In this document: positions 7,500 through 12,656 of the stretch, piece after piece
Position numbering within the stretch: position 1 is the stretch's first letter
Layout of the letters: the number at the start of each line of letters is the position of its first letter
DNA from: UBA5862 sp002408105
GTDB lineage: Bacteria; Pseudomonadota; Gammaproteobacteria; Pseudomonadales; UBA5862
Direction: 5' to 3'
Length of the DNA: 12,656 bases
Assembly: GCA_034189125.1 (NCBI GenBank)
Contig: JAXHVB010000016.1
Location: 1-12,656 of the forward strand
Made by a program: the position numbers and the translations under genes
Notes under the pieces: generated by a model
What the model saw: only the letters and a program-made list of their open reading frames with translations
The model's database searches: none
What the model was told of the DNA's origin: nothing

Positions 7500-7787
7500 A
7501 TGGAAAGCAGTCAGATCCAGCACGACAGCTTGCGCCGACGGTTCTGGTATCGGGCGCCGGCGGCTACTGAACTTGCCATACTGGAATATCGGCTTTTGCC
7601 CACTGGGGGGGTGGATTTTTTCCACACCCTGGTACCGGTGGAACTGCGCGGAGAAGGGATTGCCGCGGAGTTGGCCGCCGCCGCGGTGGCCTGGGCAGAA
7701 GGCGAAGACATGCCGATTCAGGCGAGCTGCAGCTACGTTGGCGCCTGGTTGAAGCGCCACCGTCCGGAATGGTCTGCGAACGACTGA
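7500..7787 (+). CDS. Small GNAT-like acetyltransferase (YjdJ/Acetyltransf_CG type)
   Basis: A 95-residue protein, typical of the short single-domain GNAT relatives of the COG2388/YjdJ group. The acetyl-CoA binding loop is visible as HTLVPVELRGEGIAAEL (42-58), with the R/Q-x-x-G-x-G/A type turn. The ending CSYVGAWLKRHRPEW corresponds to the C-terminal CP-F/Y-x-x-x-x-L-x-x-H-P signature of this group. Substrate is unknown for the family. ATG 7500 lies two bases after the leuA stop; a TTG at 7494 would overlap that stop and add two residues. The spacing implies cotranscription and probably coupled translation with leuA, though a biochemical link to leucine synthesis is not established. It ends 18 bases before the convergent amidotransferase gene, with no visible terminator between. 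Confidence 0.85.
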   Translation: MESSQIQHDSLRRRFWYRAPAATELAILEYRLLPTGGVDFFHTLVPVELRGEGIAAELAAAAVAWAEGEDMPIQASCSYVGAWLKRHRPEWSAND

Positions 7788-7805
7788 GGCGCGGTCACGA
7801 CTGCG

Positions 7806-8522
7806 TCAACGCCGCTCAATGAACGCCAACATCCAGCGCGCGACCTGCTTGTGCGCGGTTGGCTGGTGCAAAGAGGCCAGTGCCACCTTGACCTCGGTGG
7901 CGCCGATTCGATCGGCGCGCCTCAGGACAAGGGCACGCAGGTACTCGGGGGTGAACTCCGGATGGCCCTGCATGGCAAACACCGACTCATCGATCCAATA
8001 ACCTGCGAGGGGGCAAAAGTTGTTGCCCAACCACGGTGTGGCATAGGGTGGCAACGCCAACACCTGGTCCTGGTGGCTGTACATGAGCGCCACCGATTCC
8101 GGAGGCTGACTGACCCAAGGCGGGTGCTGCAGCACCGCCGTGCGGGCGACACCAAGACCCCAACCGCGATCCGAACGGGCGGCATGGCCGCCCAGCGCCT
8201 CGGCGATCACCTGATGACCGAAGCACACGCCGATGAGCGGCACCTCGCTGCGGTGCGCCTGACGAATCCATGTGACCAACGCCTCGACCCATGGCCAAGG
8301 CTCGTACACACCCGCCTTGGATCCCGTGATCAGGTAGGCGTCACAGGCATTTAAGTGTTCTGGCAACTGGAGTTCGGTCGCTTGATAGTGCCTGTACTCG
8401 AGTCGCGCCCCGGCAGCATTCAGCAACCGGCGGAACATCCACCCGTACGAACGGTGCTCCCGCGCGAGTTCCGGCGGCAGCTCATCGGCCTCGATCAATC
8501 CAAGGCGTTTCGGCACCCGCAT
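7806..8522 (-). CDS. Class I glutamine amidotransferase-like protein
   Basis: A 238-residue stand-alone class I glutamine amidotransferase domain, resembling the GMP-synthase glutaminase fold (COG0518). The nucleophile elbow GVCFGHQ gives Cys100, and QGHPEF gives His187 and Glu189, completing the triad. YLITGSKAGVYEPWPW in the N-terminal part fits the family. Such proteins hydrolyse glutamine, or a gamma-glutamyl compound, to release ammonia. No synthase domain is fused or adjacent, so the acceptor is unknown and a hydrolase role is possible. I chose ATG 8522, with GGAGGG just upstream. A GTG at 8597 would add 25 unlikely residues running through a GC-rich hairpin. Divergent from slyD and convergent with the GNAT gene. 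Confidence 0.88.
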   Translation of the reverse strand: MRVPKRLGLIEADELPPELAREHRSYGWMFRRLLNAAGARLEYRHYQATELQLPEHLNACDAYLITGSKAGVYEPWPWVEALVTWIRQAHRSEVPLIGVCFGHQVIAEALGGHAARSDRGWGLGVARTAVLQHPPWVSQPPESVALMYSHQDQVLALPPYATPWLGNNFCPLAGYWIDESVFAMQGHPEFTPEYLRALVLRRADRIGATEVKVALASLHQPTAHKQVARWMLAFIERR

Positions 8523-8561
8523 CGCCCTCCATTCATTTGATGTGATGACATCGATCAACAC

Positions 8562-8580
8562 CCCGAGGCCCGGGCTCGGG
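8562..8580. repeat. GC-rich inverted repeat between the amidotransferase gene and slyD
   Basis: CCCGAG (8562-8567) and CTCGGG (8575-8580) form a six-pair stem around GCCCGGG. It sits in the 103-base gap between divergent starts and has no T-tract, so it is not an obvious terminator. An operator or leader hairpin for the minus-strand gene is possible; nothing else supports either. Confidence 0.3.
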
Positions 8581-8589
8581 CCGCCGCGG

Positions 8590-8598
8590 TGATACACT
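8590..8598 (+). promoter_or_regulatory. Possible extended -10 element for slyD
   Basis: TGATACACT holds an extended -10 TG followed, after one base, by TACACT (four of six consensus). It would start transcription near 8605, about 20 bases before ATG 8626. No -35 box is recognisable at the right spacing, so this is weak. Confidence 0.25.
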
Positions 8599-8625
8599 CA
8601 CGGCTTTGATTCCTTGGACCCAGCG

Positions 8626-9108
8626 ATGAAGATTGGCAAAGACTCGGTGGTGAGTTTCCACTACAGGCTGCATGATGGCGAGGGCAATCTGCTCGAATCA
8701 TCAGAAGGCGGCGACCCAAGCCTGTACCTACACGGCCATGGTGCCATTTTGCCCGCACTGGAGAGCCGCCTCCTTGGGCTGGGTGCGGGTGAGCGGGTGC
8801 GGGTGGCCCTGGAGCCCCATCAGGCCTATGGCCCGCGGCGCGAAGATGGCATCAAACGCATTCCCTTGAAGCACCTGCAGGGCCAGCGCTCCTGGAAACC
8901 GGGCGCGGTGGCCCGGGTGCACACCGATCGAGGTTGGCGCAACGTGACCGTGCTCAAGGTGGGGCGGTACAACGCCGATGTCGACAGCAACCACCCTCTG
9001 GCCGGCAAAGCGCTGGAGTTTGATATCGAGGTCATTGAAGTGCGCCCCGCGACCCAGGATGAAGTGGCCCACGGCCACGTCCATGGACCTGGTGGCGTTC
9101 ACCACTGA
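8626..9108 (+). CDS. slyD: SlyD-type FKBP peptidyl-prolyl cis-trans isomerase
   Basis: A 160-residue cytoplasmic proline isomerase and chaperone of the SlyD branch of FKBPs. The FKBP domain is split, as in E. coli SlyD: residues 1 to about 70 (MKIGKDSVVSFHYRL..., YLHGHGAILPALE from 34) and about 125-150, with the insert-in-flap chaperone domain between. The ATQDEVAHGHVHG motif at the domain end is a close match to SlyD. In E. coli a long His/Cys-rich tail follows and delivers nickel to hydrogenase. Here the tail stops after HGHVHGPGGVHH, with no cysteine, so metal binding is probably weaker. ATG 8626 was chosen over an in-frame TTG at 8614 because the SlyD N-terminus begins there. A 75-base gap separates it from lutA, with no clear terminator. 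Confidence 0.93.
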   Translation: MKIGKDSVVSFHYRLHDGEGNLLESSEGGDPSLYLHGHGAILPALESRLLGLGAGERVRVALEPHQAYGPRREDGIKRIPLKHLQGQRSWKPGAVARVHTDRGWRNVTVLKVGRYNADVDSNHPLAGKALEFDIEVIEVRPATQDEVAHGHVHGPGGVHH

Positions 9109-9171
9109 CTGCATGCGTTCCCGCGCCACTGGGCAACTGCCCCGGCCCGAAGCGCCATGGCACCATGAAGC

Positions 9172-9178
9172 AAGGAGG
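9172..9178 (+). promoter_or_regulatory. Strong ribosome binding site deciding the GTG start of lutA
   Basis: AAGGAGG ends five bases before GTG 9184, a near-perfect Shine-Dalgarno match that supports the non-ATG start. Confidence 0.75.
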
Positions 9179-9183
9179 ACCGC

Positions 9184-9981
9184 GTGAACACAGAAGCACC
9201 CGCCCAACCGGGGACTCGGGTGGGCCTTTTCGTGACCTGTCTGGTTGACCTGTTTCGTCCAAGCGTTGGGTTCGCATCCCTCAAGCTGCTTGAAGCCGCC
9301 GGCTATCAGGTCGTGGTTCCTGCGGCCCAGACCTGCTGCGGCCAGCCGGCCTTCAATGCTGGCGACCGAACGGGGGCCCGGGCGATTGCGCGGCAGCTGA
9401 TCGCGTCCTTTGAAGGATACGACTCGATTGTGTTGCCATCGGGTTCGTGCGCCAGCATGTGGAAGCAGTTTCCTGACCTGTTTTCGCAAGACCCCGATTG
9501 GCGACGCCGGGCCGGTGAATGCGCGGCCAAAACCCATGAGTTGAGCCAGTTTTTGCATGAGGTTGCCGGTCACCGAGCAGCGCCGACTCGGTCCTGTGTG
9601 GAAGGCCCTGTGACCTACCACGATGGCTGTGCCGGGTACCGTGAGCTCGGGATTGATGTGCAGCCGCGCGAACTGCTCGCCGCGGCGGGCGTTGAGGTGC
9701 TGGAAAACACCGCCAAGGAGCAGTGTTGCGGCTTTGGCGGCACCTTCTGCAACCGATTTGACCAGATTTCCAACCGCATGTTGGTGCGCAAAGTGGATGC
9801 GTTGCGCCAGACCGGCGCGTCGGTGGTGGTGGCTGGCGAAATGGGTTGTCTGCTGCACGTGGCGGGTAAGTTTTCGCGCATGGGGGTGGAGGTCGCTTGT
9901 CGCCACTACGCCGAGTTGCTGGTCGAGGGCGACGGTGCGCACCGCGCTCCAGCGGTTGGCCACGCCAAGGGCCAAACCTAG
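9184..9981 (+). CDS. lutA: L-lactate utilisation iron-sulfur protein LutA
   Basis: The first subunit of the LutABC (YkgEFG-type) complex, which oxidises L-lactate to pyruvate; 265 residues. It carries two copies of the cysteine-rich CCG domain, as in heterodisulfide reductase subunit B and glycolate oxidase GlcF. Copy one has Cys19, Cys51-Cys52-Gly (QTCCGQP) and SGSC (Cys89). Copy two has HDGC (Cys149), QCCGFGG (Cys181-Cys182) and GEMGC (Cys222). These cysteines are expected to hold iron-sulfur clusters. The start is GTG 9184, preceded at five bases by AAGGAGG (9172-9178). lutB begins nine bases after the stop, so the three lut genes form one operon. No lactate permease or lut regulator is visible in the window. 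Confidence 0.94.
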   Translation: MNTEAPAQPGTRVGLFVTCLVDLFRPSVGFASLKLLEAAGYQVVVPAAQTCCGQPAFNAGDRTGARAIARQLIASFEGYDSIVLPSGSCASMWKQFPDLFSQDPDWRRRAGECAAKTHELSQFLHEVAGHRAAPTRSCVEGPVTYHDGCAGYRELGIDVQPRELLAAAGVEVLENTAKEQCCGFGGTFCNRFDQISNRMLVRKVDALRQTGASVVVAGEMGCLLHVAGKFSRMGVEVACRHYAELLVEGDGAHRAPAVGHAKGQT

Positions 9982-9990
9982 GACGCAACC

Positions 9991-11415
9991 ATGGAAAACC
10001 AGAGTCATCGTTTCGACATCCTGTCTGCCGAGGCGCTGCGCAACCACCATTTGAACAGCTCGCTGGAACGGCTGCGGGGTGGCCTGTCGTGGACACGCGC
10101 CGCAGCCTTGGAGCAGTTTCCGCAGTTTGATCAAGCCAAGGTGCGGGCAGTGGAAGTGAAAGACCATTGCCTGCGCCACTTGGACCACTATCTGGAACAA
10201 TTGGAATCGGCGGTGACTGCGCAAGGAGGACAGGTGCACTGGGCCATTGATGCGGCCGCTGCTTCCCAAACGGTCGTGGATCTGTGTCGCAAACACAGTG
10301 CGCACAAGGTCATCAAGTCCAAGTCCATGGTGACCGAGGAGATTGCCCTGAACAGGCACCTGGAGGACGCTGGGTTTGAGGTCACCGAAACCGACCTGGG
10401 TGAGTACATCATTCAATTGCGTCAGGAACCGCCGAGCCACATTGTCGGCCCCGCCATCCATTTGACCGTCGACCAGGTTGCCCAAACCTTCGCTGAACAC
10501 CACACCGATCACCCTTCGGCCCGCCGACCAGAGCGAGCAGCGGTCTCGGACCTGGTGACTGAAGCGCGGGAGGTTCTGCGTTCACGCTTTTTAGAGGCGG
10601 ATGTGGGCATCACCGGTGCCAATTTTCTCGTCGCTGATTCGGGCACTGCGGTGGTGGTGACCAACGAAGGCAACGCCGACCTGTGCGCTGTGTTGCCGCG
10701 GGTGCAGATCGTCGTGGCTGGGATCGACAAGGTGGTACCCAATGCGCGAGAGACCGCCAACCTGCTGCGGCTGTTGACCCGCTCGGCCACGGGCCAGCCT
10801 TGCGCGACCTACACCTCTTTCTTTTCCCCGGGAGGGCACGCGCAGAGCCCACCGGATCGTCCGTTTCATCTGGTTCTGGTTGACAATGGCCGCAGTCGGT
10901 TGGTCGGGTCGGAACAGCAGGACATTCTGCGCTGCATTCGTTGTGGCGCCTGCATGAACCACTGTCCGGTGTATGCGGAGATCGGCGGCCAGGCCTATGG
11001 GTCGGTCTACCCAGGACCCATGGGTGCGGTCTGGACCCCGGCACTGGTTGGCCTGGAGCGCAGCGCCGTGCTGCCTGCGGCGTCGACGTTTTGTGGCCGC
11101 TGCGAATCTGTGTGTCCTGTTGCCATCCCTTTACCGAGACTGATGCGCAACTGGCGGGCCGAGGCCCATGAGCGTGGCCTCGACCCACCGGCGACACGGT
11201 TGGGGCTCAGGCTGTGGCGCTGGTTCGCCGAGCGCCCCGGCGCCTACCGGGGCGTGACCCGGGCCGCCGCCCGCGGCTTGGCTTGGCTGGGTCGTCGTCG
11301 GGGATACCTGCGCAGCTTGCCGATTGGGCGCGGCTGGCTGGCGTGGCGAGACCTTCCCTCACCCGAAGGACAAACTTTCATGGATTTGATGCGCGGCGAT
11401 GAGCGGTTGCAATGA
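9991..11415 (+). CDS. lutB: L-lactate utilisation iron-sulfur protein LutB
   Basis: The large central subunit of the lactate-oxidising complex; 474 residues, the family's usual size. The N-terminal part (about 60-300) is the LUD domain shared with LutC, including GITGANFLVADSGTAVVVTN. A ferredoxin-like module follows with cysteines 315, 318, 321 and 325 (CIRCGACMNHCP) and a second cluster motif with 368, 371 and 375 (CGRCESVCP). The C-terminal tail is rich in Arg and Trp (RLWRWFAERPG), as is common in the family. Its probable role is to pass electrons from lactate towards the respiratory chain. ATG 9991 follows lutA by nine bases, with AGGA upstream. The end overlaps lutC as ATGA. Confidence 0.95.
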   Translation: MENQSHRFDILSAEALRNHHLNSSLERLRGGLSWTRAAALEQFPQFDQAKVRAVEVKDHCLRHLDHYLEQLESAVTAQGGQVHWAIDAAAASQTVVDLCRKHSAHKVIKSKSMVTEEIALNRHLEDAGFEVTETDLGEYIIQLRQEPPSHIVGPAIHLTVDQVAQTFAEHHTDHPSARRPERAAVSDLVTEAREVLRSRFLEADVGITGANFLVADSGTAVVVTNEGNADLCAVLPRVQIVVAGIDKVVPNARETANLLRLLTRSATGQPCATYTSFFSPGGHAQSPPDRPFHLVLVDNGRSRLVGSEQQDILRCIRCGACMNHCPVYAEIGGQAYGSVYPGPMGAVWTPALVGLERSAVLPAASTFCGRCESVCPVAIPLPRLMRNWRAEAHERGLDPPATRLGLRLWRWFAERPGAYRGVTRAAARGLAWLGRRRGYLRSLPIGRGWLAWRDLPSPEGQTFMDLMRGDERLQ

Positions 11416-12080
11416 GCGAAAACAACCGAACCCAGATTCTGACCAGGTTGCGGGCACAGTGCACACCCTGGACGGATGCGCAAGATCTGGACCCGGATGG
11501 TGCTGTATTGGGGCCGGCGTTCGCAAACCACGCGGCTCGCCTTGAGGCCTTTGCCGCCGCCGTTGCACAGTCCGGTGCGCAGCTGGATCGAGCCGCCACA
11601 GCGGCCGAAGTGCGCGATGCCCTGCTTGGCACCGCAGCGGCTTCGGGGGCCGCTGAAGTGGTTGTGCCAGAACCGCAAGTCGCAGCCTTTCTGAATACCT
11701 GCGTGGGACCGGGCGCAGTCCTTGCTCAACGCGCAGTTCGCCCGGACGACACCCTGGCGGTGGTCTGGGCAGAGGCTGGTATAGCTGAAACCGGCACCCT
11801 GGTGGTTTCCGATCGCATTGAATGCCCCGCGCAAAGCAACTTTTTGCCCGCGCATTGGGTGGTTATCCTTCATGCGCTGGACTTGGTGGACCACTTCGAA
11901 GCGTATTGGGATTCGCGGGCTCGAACGGGGCAGACAGGGCCGCGCAGCCTGCACTGGATCACTGGCCCCTCGCGCACAGCGGATATCGGCATGCAGATGC
12001 AGGTGGGTGCCCATGGCCCGATTGGCGTCCATGTCCTGTTGTTGACCGGCGAGCTCGGGATTCATGACCTGGAAGCCTGA
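11412..12080 (+). CDS. lutC: L-lactate utilisation protein LutC
   Basis: The third subunit of the LutABC complex, 222 residues, made of one LUD domain. Seen: GIAETGTLVVSD from Gly123 and TGPSRTADIGMQMQVGAHGP from Thr184, the two best-conserved blocks of the family. It contains no iron-sulfur cysteine cluster, as expected. Loss of any one lut gene blocks lactate growth in Bacillus subtilis; the same role is inferred here. The ATG overlaps the lutB stop by four bases (ATGA), typical of coupled translation. Its last 17 bases overlap the first ATG of the methyltransferase frame. Confidence 0.94.
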   Translation: MSENNRTQILTRLRAQCTPWTDAQDLDPDGAVLGPAFANHAARLEAFAAAVAQSGAQLDRAATAAEVRDALLGTAAASGAAEVVVPEPQVAAFLNTCVGPGAVLAQRAVRPDDTLAVVWAEAGIAETGTLVVSDRIECPAQSNFLPAHWVVILHALDLVDHFEAYWDSRARTGQTGPRSLHWITGPSRTADIGMQMQVGAHGPIGVHVLLLTGELGIHDLEA

Positions 12081-12656
12081 ACCGGAACGCCGTGGCGTCG
12101 CGGACCCGGTCGCAGGGCTGCGCCGTCATGTCCAGCAGATGATCCCAGGGGCTGCTTTGCGATGGAGTCGACCGCCATTGGCTCCAGAGCTCGAATTGCT
12201 GCTGCTGGATGAGCGGGTTCCGTTCGCGCTCACTCCAGGCCCTGAACTGAATGAACTCATGTCTGACCCGCCGTACTGGGCGCTCTGCTGGGCGAGCGGG
12301 CATGCCTTGGCCGAGTATGTGCTGTCGCACCCGGAGGAGGTGGCAGGTAAGCGTGTGCTGGACTTTGGTGCCGGGTCCGGGGTGGTTGCCATCGCTGCGG
12401 CGCTGGCTGGTGCCGACCAGGTCTTTGCCTGTGACCTCGACCCGATGGCTCTGAAAGCGATCGCAGCCAACGCCCACCACAATGGTGTGGTGGTGACGCC
12501 AGTGGACGGGATTCATGAGTTGGCGGGCTCGGTCGACCTTTTGCTTGCCGCAGATTTCCTATTCGCAATATTCTTCGATCTGGCGTTTGGCCCGGGCGAT
12601 CCGCGCCTGACGTTCCTCTTCCGTCATGACCCGGTACTCGTCACCATCTTTCAAGG
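12064..12656 (+). CDS. Class I SAM-dependent methyltransferase, Methyltransf_16-like (partial, 3' end uncertain)
   Basis: The frame opens at ATG 12064, overlaps the end of lutC by 17 bases and stays open to the window edge, about 197 residues. It matches small protein methyltransferases of the ETFB-lysine / Nnt1-like group: DPPYWALCWASGHALAEYVL, the SAM-binding motif VLDFGAGSG (Asp100 to Gly106), ACDLDP (acidic Asp124) and the post-motif DLLLAAD ending at Asp164. From about residue 167 (base 12562) the family would continue with a DVLY-type stretch and a further ~50 residues. Here resemblance stops, and the opposite strand looks coding instead. The gene may be truncated, rearranged, or simply divergent. 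ATG 12139 is an alternative start. The ETF-beta methyltransferase role is known only for relatives and is not claimed. Confidence 0.8.
   Translation, partial: MTWKPEPERRGVADPVAGLRRHVQQMIPGAALRWSRPPLAPELELLLLDERVPFALTPGPELNELMSDPPYWALCWASGHALAEYVLSHPEEVAGKRVLDFGAGSGVVAIAAALAGADQVFACDLDPMALKAIAANAHHNGVVVTPVDGIHELAGSVDLLLAADFLFAIFFDLAFGPGDPRLTFLFRHDPVLVTIFQ
12559..12656 (-). CDS. C-terminal fragment of an unrecognised convergent protein (partial)
   Basis: On the minus strand, a frame enters from the window edge and ends with TAG at 12559-12561. The last 31 residues are highly charged and helix-forming: EYRVMTEEERQARIARAK, then RQIEEYCE. The pattern of Glu, Arg, Lys and Ala looks like genuine protein, more than the hydrophobic product of the opposite strand. 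I do not recognise the family. If real, it converges on the methyltransferase gene and overlaps its open frame for about 100 bases. Alternatively it marks the far side of a sequence junction near 12560. Confidence 0.4.
   Translation of the reverse strand, partial: LKDGDEYRVMTEEERQARIARAKRQIEEYCE

Noticed and set aside
8539..8552. Short inverted repeat GATGT-4-ACATC upstream of the amidotransferase gene
   Set aside because: Five-base arms are expected often by chance and no matching regulator is adjacent.
8781..8805. Direct repeat of GGGTGCGGGTG (8781-8791 and 8795-8805)
   Set aside because: It falls inside slyD codons for a Gly/Val/Arg-rich stretch that aligns with the family, so it is explained by coding bias.
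9109..9183. Possible terminator or promoter between slyD and lutA
   Set aside because: Only a four-pair GGGC/GCCC hairpin without a T-tract and no convincing -35/-10 pair are present.
8728..10512. Long minus-strand open frame (594 codons) opposite slyD, lutA and lutB
   Set aside because: It spans three confident plus-strand genes and their gaps, with no domain or ribosome site; open antisense frames are common in GC-rich coding DNA.

Overview
The window carries ordinary bacterial chromosomal DNA, GC-rich except for one very AT-rich stretch around 5561-5620. Gene density, Shine-Dalgarno sites, the long (type 2) form of 2-isopropylmalate synthase, SlyD, an Lrp/AsnC regulator, a lutABC operon and a CYP153-type cytochrome P450 together suggest a free-living aerobic proteobacterium. 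A marine or hydrocarbon-using gammaproteobacterium is my best guess. There is no rRNA, tRNA, CRISPR array, phage gene or insertion sequence.

Layout: (1) 11-1315, a CYP153-family P450 (probable alkane/fatty-acid terminal hydroxylase), closed by a clear intrinsic terminator. (2) 1457-5073, a glutathione S-transferase overlapping by its stop codon with a large membrane-bound Cache-domain hybrid sensor histidine kinase. (3) 5070-5546 on the minus strand, an Lrp/AsnC regulator whose stop codon interlocks tail-to-tail with that of the kinase. (4) 5547-5814, the divergent regulator-leuA control region, with a perfect 15-bp AT palindrome over a likely regulator promoter and two mutually exclusive hairpins ahead of leuA. 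(5) 5815-7787, leuA followed after two bases by a small GNAT-like acetyltransferase. (6) 7806-8522 on the minus strand, a class I glutamine amidotransferase-like protein, divergent from slyD (8626-9108). (7) 9184-12080, lutA-lutB-lutC for L-lactate oxidation, overlapping at its end with a class I SAM-dependent methyltransferase that runs off the window. The last ~100 bases look instead like the C-terminal end of a convergent minus-strand gene.

Working together: LutABC form one iron-sulfur lactate-oxidising complex feeding pyruvate to metabolism, and LeuA takes a pyruvate-derived 2-ketoacid into leucine synthesis. The divergent Lrp-type protein is a natural candidate regulator of leuA and of itself. 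P450, GST and the sensor kinase have no demonstrated functional link.

I found no convincing new defence, mobile or biosynthetic system. The parts most worth a second look are the regulator-leuA control region, the kinase with its degenerate first receiver domain, and the apparent loss of methyltransferase similarity at about 12560.
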